Assembly: GCA_016946835.1 (NCBI GenBank)
Contig: JACVTC010000053.1
Span: 1,033,252 to 1,097,251, forward strand
Reading direction: 5' to 3'
DNA length: 64,000 bases
From: Neocallimastix lanati (nom. inval.)
Lineage: Eukaryota > Neocallimastigomycota > Neocallimastigomycetes > Neocallimastigales > Neocallimastigaceae
Position numbers and translations under genes: made by a program. This document shows, in pieces, positions 1 through 12,059 of the stretch. Below the pieces are notes generated by a model. It was given only the letters and a program-made list of their open reading frames with translations. It was not told where the DNA came from and ran no database searches. Position 1 is the first letter of the stretch, and every line of letters begins with the position of its first letter.

Positions 1-1
1 T

Positions 2-3000
2 AAGAAAGTCACCAACATTTTCAACAAAAATATTAAATATATACGAACCGACAATGGTACTGAGTTTACAAATAATAACTTTAGGAAATTTTGTGAAGAA
101 AATGGTATTGAACAACAATTTTCAATACCTTACAACCCACAGCAAAACGGAAGAGCCGAACGTTTTCAAGAAACCCTCATTTATAACGCCACCGCCATGC
201 TCAAAGACGGTAAGCTAAATCATAAATATTGGGAAGATGCTGTAAGGACAGCAAATTACATTCATAAATAGGTTACCACATAATGGTAACAACAACAAAG
301 TGCCTTTTGAGGAATTATATCAAGAAAAGGTCGATTATGAAAAGTTTAGAGTATTTGGTTGCCAAGTTTACTTTTATATCCCAAAACAATTTAGGCGAAA
401 ATTCAACGGAACCTCCCTTCCTGGAATATTTTTAGGATATGATGATAAAAATCCAACAGCCTACATAATATATGATACTACAAATAATAAAATAGTCCTT
501 TCAAGGACAGTTGAATTCTTCGAAGATACCCCTGGTAATATTTCCGCACCTTCTACAAGACCAGAAATATATAACTTTGAGGTTAATATGGAAGAATACG
601 ATGAAAATAACAAAAATACAGTATTACTCCAAGACTATAATAACAAAAATAAGGAACATGAAAATAAAGAGACAACAGAAAATAGAGAAGAAAATAAAAA
701 TAATAACAATATAAATAATAATGATAACTTAAATAATTTAAATAATAATTATTTAGAAAATAATAATTTAAATAATAATAATAATATAAATAATAATTAT
801 CCAAATGATAATAATTTAAATAAATATAATTTTAATAAAAATTATTTAAATGATAATAATATTAATTTTACTTATAGTCCTAATCCAAATAAAAATTTTC
901 CCCAATCAACCAATATAATTGACCCATATAAAAATTATAATAATTATAATATTTTACCTTTAAATAATTTAAATAGTAATATAAGTAGCAATTTACCTTT
1001 TGCAGAAAACTTAAATCCGGCCATTTACAATTATAATGCTGGATTTATAAATCCTAATTTAAATTATTTAAATAAAAATAATTATATTCAAAATGAAAAT
1101 TATAATAATTTTCTAAATGAATATAAGGGTCATTTATATTTAAATGATAATAATTTAAATAATAATTATATTAATAAAATTATAAATTATGAAAATAATG
1201 CTCAAAATTCATCAAATTCAGGAAATTTAAACAATAAAAATTCAGAAGATAATTCTCAAGGTAAATATAATTTAATTAACAACATAAACAATAAAAATGA
1301 TAAAATGGAACAATCCATACATAATTCAAATTGTAATGATAACGTTATGAATGGAAATTCAAGTTCCATTGATAATAATTATGTAAAAAATAATTATATT
1401 CCAAATAATAATTTATATAAAAATAATTTTAATACAAAAATGAGAATTAATAATTTATATGATGGTCAGTCGAATATGAACGATGTCCAACGTATAAATA
1501 ATAATTCTAATATAAACAAAGAATTAAATTCAAATATAAACAATGAATTAAATTCAAATATAAACAAAGGATTAATTTCAAATATAAACAATGAATTAAA
1601 TTCAAATATAAATAAAGAATTAAATTCAAATATAAAAAATGAATTAAATTCAAATGTAAGCAAAGAATTAAATTCAAATGTAAACAAAGAATTAAAATCA
1701 AAAGTAAACAAAGAATTAAATTCAAATATAAAAAATGAATTAAATTCAAATGTAAACAAAGAATTAAATTCAAATGTAAACAAAGAATTAAATTCAAATG
1801 TAAACAAAGAATTAAATTCAAATGAAAATAAAGAATTAAATTCAAATGAAAATAAAGAATTAAATAAATTAGATATGAATAATAAATCAAATAATTCTAC
1901 AATATCAAATATTAATAATGATAAAGAAACACCAGATAAAACAAATAATAAGAAAACAAGTAAACGTAAAGGAAAGAGAAAACTTGATTCAGAAACAAAA
2001 CCTGAATCAAAGAAATTAAAATCATCAAATTTAAAGGACAAGAACGTTAAACGGAAAGGTAAGAGAAAACTTGATTCTGAATTAAAACCAGAATCAAAGA
2101 AAATAAAATCATTTGATTTAATGGATATAATAGAAGATAATTTTTCTTTATTATCTACAAAGGAGGAGCTGTGTGAACCCTATAATTATCCTGATATATT
2201 CAATAAAATTGATAAAAATGAATGGTTACAAGCAGTCAAGGAGGAATTAAACAGCATGAAAAACTTAAAAGTTTATAAGAAAGTTGATAGGGTACCCAAG
2301 GGTAGTAATATAATAACACCAAAGTGGGTGTTCAGATACAAATATAATTCAGACAATAGTATAAATAAAAGAAAAGCAAGACTGGTAGCCAGAGGTTTTA
2401 CACAAAAACAAGGCATTGATTATAATGAGACGTTCTCGCCCACATTGAAACAGGACTCTTTGAGAATAGCAACTGCTATTGCATCAGCCAATAACTTTAA
2501 TATATATCAAATTGATATAAAATCAGCCTACCTAAACGCTACACTAAACGAAGATGTTTATATGGAAATTCCAGAAGGTGCTGAAGATTATAAAAATGGC
2601 TATTGGAAACTAAATAAAGCCTTGTACGGTTTGAAACAGTCTGGTCGTTTGTGGAACGAGACTTTAAATGAAAAACTTATAAATATTGGTTTTAATAGAC
2701 TTCGAAGTGAACCATGCATTTACGTTAAAATGAATGATCGGAATAAAATTATTTGTCTTCTTACAGTTTATGTAGATGATATATTATTAACAGGTAATGA
2801 ACATGAAGTATATAAAACAAAACATTTATTAAAAAATTATTTTAACATAACTGATATAGGTCCTGTGGATACAATCATTGGCGTTAAATTTATAAAAGAA
2901 AAGGACGGCTATCTATTGCAACAACATAAATATCTAGAGAATATATTAAGAAAATTTGATATAGATAAGTATAAAATATCTTCAAATATGATACCAGAAG

Positions 3001-3692
3001 AAAATGAAGAATTAAGAAAAAGAAAATTCAATATCACGAAATACCAACAAGCTATAGGTAGTTTATTATATCTCGCGATATGTACTAGACCGGATATCTT
3101 ATTTCCTGTGAATAAAGCTTCCAGAAAAGCCAAAGATCCAAATTATGAAGATTGGTATAATGTCATCAAAATATTTAGATACCTCAAGGGAAAACCTAAT
3201 TATGGTTTAAGGTATTCAGGAAACTTAAAATTAAATGTTTATGTAGATGCAGATTACGGAGGAGATGTAGAGTCTAGAAAATCTACTACGGGTTATATAA
3301 TTAAAATAGGTTCAGGACCTACCTCATGGTATTCAAAATTACAACACTGTGTATCTGTATCTTCTGCCGAAAGTGAATATTATGGAATAAATGAATGCGC
3401 TAGACATTGCTTGTGGTATGAAAATGTATTAAATGAATTAAAATTAAATTGTAATTGTATAACAATAAATGTAGATAATAAAGCTGCCATTTATAATTGC
3501 GAAAATGAAACTATTAACCCAAGATCTAGACACATAGACATAAAATATCACCACACAAGAGATCTTATTAAAGAAAATAAAATAAAACTAAAATATATAA
3601 AGTCTGAAGATAATCTAGCCGATGGTTTTACAAAGTATCTTAATACATATCTATTAAATAAATTTAGAGATTCTATTATGGTGAAGTGTTAG
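2..3692 (+). pseudogene. copia polyprotein: integrase C-half, Asn-rich spacer, reverse transcriptase, RNase H (one frameshift)
   Basis: From position 2 the frame shows the integrase core with TDNG and, 36 residues later, NGRAER, giving the second D and the E of a DD35E site. The frame hits TAG at 269. The correct frame resumes one base later (AAT at 267), so one extra A in the AAA run at 266-268 breaks the gene. From 300 the protein runs 1130 aa: integrase C-terminal region (RVFGCQ, GIFLGY), a spacer of roughly 500 residues dominated by Asn, then reverse transcriptase (WLQAVKEEL, YVDD in LTVYVDDILL) and RNase H (ADYGGDVESRKSTTGY, SSAESEY), ending at 3692. The rest is open and well conserved, so a recent frameshift or a sequencing error is more likely than old decay. 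It would encode the replication enzymes of the element. Confidence 0.85.
1510..1866 (+). repeat. in-frame 24-bp tandem repeat inside the copia polyprotein
   Basis: About 15 copies of a 24-bp unit encode variants of the octapeptide KELNSNVN within the Asn-rich spacer between integrase and reverse transcriptase. Units differ by single substitutions (NVN, NIN, NEN, NIK) and keep the frame, so the array grew by in-phase duplication. Confidence 0.9.
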
Positions 3693-3715
3693 TCACAATT
3701 GAACTTTAGGAGGAG

Positions 3716-3960
3716 TGTTAAAAATAAAGTTCAAATAGTATAGTAATTTATATTATATATATTTAAATCTCTATGTATGTATGTATGTATGTGGCTTAAT
3801 ACATATAATATTAATATGAAGTTATTGTGTAATTGATGTAGTAAAAAACTAATACATGTAATTAGTATAAAATAAAATAATAATTTAATAATTAAATAAA
3901 ATAGAACTTAAATAAATAAAAAAAAAAAAAATAAAAAAAATAAAATAAAATAAAAATAAA
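3716..3960 (+). repeat. start of copia 3' LTR (right end undefined)
   Basis: TGTTAAAAAT at 3716 directly follows the purine tract AGGAGGAG, the expected priming site for plus-strand DNA, 24 bases after the polyprotein stop. A short (TATG)n run lies at about 3772-3790. No matching second LTR is in the window, so the right boundary is a guess. Confidence 0.5.
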
Positions 3961-4056
3961 AAACAAAAATTTTTATAAAAAATTAAAATTTACATAAAAA
4001 ACTTTATTTAATACTAAAATTTTTTATTATTTTTATAATTTTTAATATAAAAAAAA

Positions 4057-4114
<58 letters not shown>

Positions 4115-4398
4115 AGGATTTTGATAAAATAAGAAATATTTTTTTCAATAATAAATATATTTTAAGATTCAATATATATTACAATGATTTATTTTAATAA
4201 TAATATAAAATATCTAAGTATATAAATGACTTTTTTTTTTCCCTTTGATTGTTTATTTTTATTTATATTTTTTTTTACTTTAATAATTATAAATTTCTTC
4301 TTATTAAAAAGAATATTAAGTATTATAATAGAAACAAATTAAAGTTTAACGAATATTAATTTAATTATAAATTTTAAATAAAATATTTATAAAAAAAA
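3961..4398. other. AT-rich intergenic DNA with A-tract
   Basis: It contains a poly-A tract of more than 40 bases (about 4061-4104) and T-rich stretches upstream of the esterase start. No coding potential is seen. It probably carries the promoter of the following gene, but I see no definable element. Confidence 0.6.
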
Positions 4399-5784
4399 AT
4401 GAAAATTTATTTAATTTTAGTTTTAAATCTTTTTATAATTAATGCAGTTTTAGCTGCAGATGAACTATTTTTTACTGGTACTTGGTCTTCTTCTCAATAT
4501 AATAAAGGTGAATTACCTGATATTGATTTACAAGGAAATTCTTTACGTCAAATTGTTAAAGTCAGTATTCCTGGTGAACAATTGAGATTCCATTTCTCTA
4601 ATATTTATGGTAAAGAGGAATTAGAATTGAAATCAGTTCATATTGCCAAGTCTGCTGGTCAAGGTACTGGTAGTATTATTATGGAAACGGATACTGAAAT
4701 TACTTTCAACGGACAATATAATGTTTCTATTCCTGCTTATGCTGACATTGTTTCTGATATAATTCCATTCTCTCTTTCAGCTTTAGATGAAGTTGCTATC
4801 ACCATTCAATATGGAAAAATTCCATTTGATTTCATAGGTCATACTAGTTCTAGAACTTATTCTTTTGTTGAATTAGGTAATGCAGTTAGTAAAGAAACTT
4901 TCAGTAGTGCTCATAAATTCCTTCATTGGTTTACTATTGCAGCTATTGATGTTGTTGATAATGAAAAGAAAACAGAAGCCATTCTTTGTTATGGAGATTC
5001 TATCACTGATGGAAGAGGTTCCACCAATGATAAACAAAACAGATGGCCAGATGTTTTATCTGAAAGATTACAAAGTCATCCAGCCACTCGTCATTTAGCT
5101 ATTTTAAATCAAGCTATTGGAGGTAGTAGTTTATATGGACAAAATAATCCAGTATGGCCAACAGGATTAGGAAGATACCAAAAAGATGTTGCTGAGCAAG
5201 TTAATGTTAAATATATGATTGTTTTATATGGAGTTAATGATATTCTTTACAGTCAAAGAGCAGCACCGGTTCTTATTGAAGGACTTCAAGAACTTATTAA
5301 AAGAAATCGTGAACGTGGTATTATTACATATGGTAGTCCAATTCTTCCATTTAAAACGAATGATGATTGGACTGAAGAAAAGAATAAAATTAAAGAAACA
5401 GTTAATCAATGGATTTTAAATACACCAGCTAATGAAGGAGGTTTTGATGCCATAATCGATTTTGCTTCAGTTGTAGCTGATCCTAATGATGCTATGGTTC
5501 TCAAAGCTGAATTAAGTGATGGTGACGGTCTTCATCCAAATTACTTAGGATATGCTGCCATGGGTAACTCTATTGATCTTGAACTTTTCATTAATAATGA
5601 AAATGAAAATGAAAATGAAAATGAAAATAAAAATGAAAATGAAAATGAAAATGAAAATGAAAATTATGATGAAGATGAAGATGAATTAATCAACAGTGAT
5701 GAAGAAAATAATGAAAATAATGAATTTGATGACAGTGAAGTTACAGTTGTCAATGAAACTGAAGATTCAATCAATGATGAATAA
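4399..5784 (+). CDS. secreted SGNH/GDSL-type esterase with acidic repeat tail
   Basis: A 461-aa protein. Residues 1-19 form a signal peptide (hydrophobic core, cleavage near AVLA-A), so it is secreted. Residues 20-185 form a beta-rich N-terminal domain, as in two-domain carbohydrate esterases. The SGNH domain follows: block I GDSITDG with Ser201, block II Gly at NQAIGG (about 241), block III YGVND with Asn280, block V DGLHP with Asp376 and His379. All four hallmark residues are present. Such enzymes typically remove acetyl groups from xylan or act on related esters; the substrate cannot be read from sequence. Residues from about 400 are an Asn-Glu repeat followed by an acidic tail, with no dockerin, so it is probably free or wall-associated rather than cellulosomal. 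It starts at the first ATG, in a strongly A-rich context, and has no visible intron. A GH115 gene lies 2 kb downstream on the same strand. Confidence 0.85.
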   Translation: MKIYLILVLNLFIINAVLAADELFFTGTWSSSQYNKGELPDIDLQGNSLRQIVKVSIPGEQLRFHFSNIYGKEELELKSVHIAKSAGQGTGSIIMETDTEITFNGQYNVSIPAYADIVSDIIPFSLSALDEVAITIQYGKIPFDFIGHTSSRTYSFVELGNAVSKETFSSAHKFLHWFTIAAIDVVDNEKKTEAILCYGDSITDGRGSTNDKQNRWPDVLSERLQSHPATRHLAILNQAIGGSSLYGQNNPVWPTGLGRYQKDVAEQVNVKYMIVLYGVNDILYSQRAAPVLIEGLQELIKRNRERGIITYGSPILPFKTNDDWTEEKNKIKETVNQWILNTPANEGGFDAIIDFASVVADPNDAMVLKAELSDGDGLHPNYLGYAAMGNSIDLELFINNENENENENENKNENENENENENYDEDEDELINSDEENNENNEFDDSEVTVVNETEDSINDE

Positions 5785-5949
5785 ATTTAAATTAATTTTA
5801 TGAATTTATATATAATTAATAAAAAAAATTTTATTAATATAAATATAATAATTGCTAATAAATAATATATAAAAAATTTTTATTTGGATTAGAACATTTT
5901 TTAAATTAAAAAAATAATTAATATAAAATTTAAAGAAGAAAGGAAAAAA

Positions 5950-6013
<64 letters not shown>

Positions 6014-7800
6014 ATTAGTAAAAACGTTATTAAAAAAATTAATAAAAAAGTTAGAAAAAAAAAGTTAGTAAAAAGTATTAGTAAATAAAATTAATATTAA
6101 AATAAAACAAATCATAAAATAATTTTTAATTAAGTATAAGATAAAATATATTTTATGAAAATAAATAAAAAGTATTATAAAATTATTTTAGTCATAATAA
6201 AATTATTATATAAAAGTATATATTATTTATTAATATTATTCATTTAAAAATAATAAAAAAAATCAGTAATTTAAATAAAATAAAATAAAAATAAAATTTG
6301 ATTATTAAATATATTTGTATTTATTATTATTTTTATTATTTTGTTCTTGTTTTATAGTTTATTTTTTAAATAATTTATAAATTATATCTAATAAAAATAT
6401 TAAATAATTATTATATAAATGTCATAATAGAAGGGATATTCCACTAAAATGTAAAAATATATCAATTTTTGATTATTTAATAATTATTAATATAAAATAC
6501 TATTATATATATATAAATGATATAATAATATGAGAATTTCTGTTTATTTTATATTAAAAATAGAAATTTTTAAAAAAATCAAAATTCATGATAATAAGTC
6601 TTTTGTATAGACAGAATAGTTTAATAAACTTCTCTTTATCAAATTCATAAAATAAATTTAATAATAAATAATATTATAAAAGAAATTTAAAGCATTAATA
6701 TTAAAATAATATATTTAATATTATAAAATTATTTTATTAATTATATATATATATATATTTGTTTTAAATATATATTTATAATTTTATAAAAATAAAAAAT
6801 ATTTCTGAAATTAAAGATAACAAAGCAGTATTCCTTGATAATAATAATGAATTACTGATTATCAAAAAGTTTAATTTCAATATAATTTTTTATTTCCAGA
6901 GAATTATAAATTAAAAAGTGTATGAATTGAAAAAGTTTTGTTATTTTATTTAGTATTAAAGTTTTTTTTAAAAATAAAATATACCAACTAAATAATATAT
7001 ATATATTTATATATATTAATTTTTTTTTTTATATCATTTACTGATGCAAAAATATTTATATTAAGTTTAAAATTTATTTTTTAATTTTATAAAATTTTAT
7101 GAAATAAAAAAACATATATATATATCTTAAATAAAAGGCTATTGAATTAAAAAATAAAATTAAATAATAAAATTAAATATTAAAAATTATATAAAATAAA
7201 AAACATGGAAAAAATATTTAATTTAATTTATTTGTTTATTAAATATTTTAAATATTTTCCATTATATAAACTACTTAACTATTTATTAAAGTTTCAATAT
7301 ATTATGATTAAATTTAAAATATTTAAAAATAATGGTAATCGTTAAATTAAAGAGTCATTATATATATATATATATATTAGTATCATTAGTAAATTCTTCT
7401 TATTGGTTTTAATTAATATCTATATTTTTTAAGTTCAAATTATTAAAAAGAAATAATAGTAATAATAAATAATAATAATAATAATAATAATAAATATCAT
7501 TTATAAAATAAATATTAACTATATAAATATTAACTAAATAAATATTAATAAAACTAATATTAGCTTAAAGCTTATTAGTAATTAAAAAGTATAAATAGAA
7601 AATAATTTTACATGTTTTTTAATTTTATTAAAGATAAAAAAAAGTAATTTATATATAATACTATAAACTACTTTTAAATATAATTTATCAAAAAATAAAA
7701 AATTTATAATATTAATACTAAATTATAAAAAAAAAAAAAAGAAAATATTAAATTTATTTTTAGTAAATTATTTTTTCTTTTATTGAAATAGGAAATAACA
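5785..7800. other. intergenic AT-rich region
   Basis: It holds an A-tract of more than 50 bases (about 5958-6012), AT dinucleotide runs and a nested inverted repeat at 6807-6878 (GAAATTAAA with TTTAATTTC outside, TTGATAAT with ATTATCAA inside). In DNA this AT-rich such short arms may be chance. No gene is seen. Confidence 0.6.
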
Positions 7801-10800
7801 ATGAAGAAGTCAGCTTTGTTTTTGTTTGCTTTTAAGAAATAATTTAATAACATTTAATTTTAAAATTATTTTAATTTATTATTAAATAAGACTAAATTGT
7901 ACTTATTATTTATATTTTAATAAATAATTTTTAGTTCTTTTAGGTACTATTAGTTTAGATGGTTCAAATGCTAAAAAGAGTAAATGTTGGTCCTTAGCTG
8001 AAGGTTATCCATGTTGTGAGAGAAAAGGAACAAAAGTAAAACGTATTTCTGATTCTGGAAAAGAATATGGTTATGAACATGGTAGTTGGTGTGGTATTAC
8101 TGATCTTCAACGTTGTCCATATTACGGTAAATATAAATGTTGTAGTAAGATTTGTAAAGCTAAAAAATTTACTAAATCTGGTAAAGCTTTGGGTTATGAA
8201 AATGGAAAATGGTGCTCTATTCCATATAAATGTGAAAATGAAGATGATAAATCTAATGATAAAACTATTTCTAAAACAAAGATCAAAACCAAAACAAAAT
8301 CTAAAACTAAATCTAAAATAACTACTACTATAGCTAATACTTCTGAAATTGAAATATCTAAAACAGAAGCAATTAAAACTAAATCTATTAATATTGAAGC
8401 TACAGAAACTCAAACAAAAACAGAAAATCAAACAGAAATTGAAACTGAAACTGAAACTGAAACTGAATCGTTAATTCCTACTCCATCCATTTCAACTGGT
8501 TCATTCAAGATTTTCAGTAAAGATGATAAATCAAATATTTCTTTTTATTGTGAAGAAAATGAATTTTCAGGAGTAAAGAAAATTGCAGATATGGTTAGAA
8601 ATGATGTTAAACTTGTTACTGGTGCTTTACCAGAATATAATTATTCTGTTAATACTACCAATGCTGATGAAACAGCTGTTATTTTCGGTACTATTGGAAA
8701 AACAAATTTGTTCGAGGGAATTGATGTTTCACCAATTAAAGATAAATATGAATGTTATATGTTTAGAGTTCAAGGTAATCAATTATATATTATTGGTAGT
8801 GATAAACGAGGTACAATTTATGGTCTCTTCCATCTTTCAGAATTAATGGGGGTTTCACCATTTGTGGATTGGCTTGATTTAAAACCAGTTCATAAAGATT
8901 TAATTGAAATTAAAGAAGAAGATAATATGATTTCAAAGGAACCAAGTGTTCGTTATCGTGGTTTATTTATTAATGATGAATGGCCAGCATTTGGTAATTG
9001 GGCATTCCATAATTATGGAGGATTCAATGCTAAGATGTATATTCATGTTTTTGAACTTCTTCTTCGTCTTAAGGGAAATTATATGTGGCCAGCGATGTGG
9101 TCAGGAAGATTTAGTGATGATGGACCAGGATTAACTAATGCTGAACTTGCTGATGAACTTGGAGTTGTTATGGGAACAAGTCATCATGAACCATGTTGTC
9201 GTGCTGGAGAAGAATATAAGAATCTTCGAGGTAAAGATTCTATTTATGGTGATGCATGGAATTTCCGTACAAATGAACAAGGTATTACTAAATTCTTGGA
9301 AGATGGTTTAAAACGAAGTGGTAAATTTGATAATGTTATTACAGTTGGTATGCGTGGTGAAGCAGATACAGCTATTGCTGGTGATGCCACACTTGCTGAA
9401 AATATTCAATTACTTCGTGATGTTTTAACCACTCAAAATCGATTAATTAAAGAATATGTAAATGAAGATATTATGTCAGTTCCAAGAATGTTAGCACTTT
9501 ACAAAGAAGTAGAACCTTATTTCTATGGTGATGAAGAAACAAAAGGATTAATGGATGATCCACTTCTCGATGGTGTTACCTTAATGCTTTGTTATGATAA
9601 TCATGGTAATTTACGTACAGTTCCTTCAGAATCTATGAGAAATCATCCAGGAGGTTATGGAATGTATTATCGTTTTGATTATCATGGATGTCCATTCAGT
9701 TATGAATGGATTAATACCAATTATCTTCCGAAAAGTTCAAGAACAAATGACAGCAGCTTATGATTTTGGTATTCGTAATATATGGATTGTTAATCTTGGA
9801 GATATTCTGACTACTGAATTCCCTCTTAGTTACTTCCTTGATCTTGCATATGATTATGAAAAGTATAGTACTTTTGATTTCAATACCTTCGATTACACTA
9901 AACAATGGATTGGTAAACAATTCGCATCGTCAAGTGAAGAACAAAGAAATGACATTGAATTTATTTTCAATAATTATAATAAACTTTCATTCATTCGTCG
10001 TACCGAAAGTGTCAGTAGTGAAACATTCCATCCTGTTCATTTTAGTGAAACCGAAAAGATTCTCAGTCTTGCGGAAGAAGTTCTTGAAAGAACAGAAAAA
10101 TTAAAGAAAGAAATTGATGTTAATTCAGATGTATATGAAGCGTTCTTTACTCAAGTTTATTTTGCAGCTAAGGGAACCATGAATGTTTTAAGACTGCAAT
10201 TGCTTTCAGGAAAGAATCATTGGTATGCACTTAATGGAATGCTTGAAGCTAATCCATTTGTTAAAGAAATGAAAGAATGTGTTAGAATTGATGAAGAACT
10301 CGTAAAAGAACTTGATGAATTGAAAGGAGGACGTTGGTATGGTATGGGATGGTCAGAACATATTGGATTTACGGACTGGAATGAAGAAGGAAATTTAATG
10401 CCAGTATATATGACATATCATGGAGCTCGTAGAACTAGAGTTGGAGTTTGGGTAGAAGGAGATTCTACCGTAACTAGTGGACAAGATTATACTAAGAAAA
10501 CATTAAAACTTGATGCATTCAAGAATCCAAATATTAATGAAGCTATTATTAATGTTGGAAAGGGATCAACAAGAGAAATTAAAATTGAAATCAACACTGT
10601 AGATGGTGATTTCTTAAATTATGAATTGAAAGATAGTAAAGATGCAAATGTTACTAAAATTATTGTTAGTATTGATCGAGAGAAGCTTTCAAAAGCTGCT
10701 CAAAAGAAATGTAAAATTAATATTTCAGTTCCTCATAAAGATATTTCAGGAGGCAAAATTTTAGTAGTAGTTGATGTTGATGCTGAAGTTCCAAATATTG

Positions 10801-11348
10801 ATTATCCAAAAGGAACATTTGTTCAAACCACATCTTATATTAGTATTGAAGCGGAACATTTTATTTCTCAAAAGAATGGAACTAATAGTTCATGGAAGGT
10901 TATTGAAGGATATGGTAAAACCTTAAGTGCTATTAAATCATATCCAGTTATTAATATATATGATGATATTAATGAAGCCCCATACGTCAAATATGATTTT
11001 GTTCTTAATGAAGGAGGAAGATGGTCATTTGATTTCTATCAAAATCCATCTAATCCAGCATTCATGAATAATAAATTACAATTTGCAGCAGAAGTTAATG
11101 GTAAAGCTATTATTCATGATGTTGTTGATAGTAAAACATTTGCGGTTGGAGATACTAAACAACCCTGGAGTAATACCAATGAAATTAGAATTTCCACAGT
11201 TAATTTTGAATGCAAGAAGGGATTAAATACTCTTAAATTTTATCCAGTAACACCAAATATTGTTCTTGAAAAAATTATTATTCGTCCTGAAAACTATAAA
11301 ATGCCAGAAAGTTATCTTGGAGCTCCAGAAACTTATTATGTTAATTAA
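7801..11348 (+). CDS. cellulosomal GH115 xylan alpha-glucuronidase with two N-terminal fungal dockerins (one frameshift)
   Basis: Exon 1 starts at ATG 7801 (context AACAATGAAG) and encodes a hydrophobic signal-peptide start. An intron ends at TAG 7943 (or 7934); its donor is not a clear GT site, so exon 1's end is unresolved. Exon 2 encodes two Cys-rich fungal dockerins (about 7985-8098, CWSLAEGYPCC to WCGI; about 8114-8234, CPYYGKYKCC to WCSIPYKC), a Lys/Thr/Glu linker, then a GH115 catalytic region (about 8490-10790: SVRYRGLFINDEWP, MGTSHHEP, VGMRGEAD, GGYGMYYRFDY) and a GH115-type C-terminal beta domain (about 10800-11340, SIEAEHF). GH115 removes (4-O-methyl)glucuronic acid from xylan. One extra A in AAAA at 9731-9734 shifts the frame from YLPK to VQEQM; both sides are otherwise intact and collinear with the family. 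This is either a recent mutation or a sequencing error. Dockerins would anchor it to the fungal cellulosome. Confidence 0.88.
7830..7943 (+). other. first intron of the GH115 gene (5' boundary uncertain)
   Basis: The frame from ATG 7801 stops within 14 codons, and the dockerin frame opens downstream in another phase, with a TTTTAG acceptor at 7943. The 3' side implies a phase-1 intron, but the available GT dinucleotides are in phase 2. TTTTAAGAAAT near 7831 looks like a donor that lost its GT. Donor mutation or a local base error is possible. Confidence 0.45.
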
Positions 11349-12055
<707 letters not shown>

Positions 12056-12059
12056 ATAT

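Larger units (their letters stand above)
1..3960 (+). mobile_element. Ty1/copia LTR retrotransposon, 3' part (window starts inside integrase)
   Basis: The window opens inside the integrase core of a copia-type element and runs through reverse transcriptase and RNase H to a purine-rich tract (AGGAGGAG, ending at 3715). A TGTTA start typical of an LTR follows at 3716. The order integrase before reverse transcriptase is diagnostic of Ty1/copia. The 5' LTR, gag and protease lie outside the window. I could not place the right end of the 3' LTR, because only one LTR copy is visible and the sequence merges into AT-rich DNA, so the end coordinate is approximate. Confidence 0.85.

Noticed and set aside
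1466-2041. - strand ORFs of 191 and 127 aa opposite the copia spacer
   Set aside because: Shadows of the in-frame 24-bp repeat; the + strand is the real coding strand.
6807-6878. nested inverted repeat as an RNA element
   Set aside because: Arms of 8-9 bp of pure A/T-rich sequence are expected by chance in several kilobases of such DNA.
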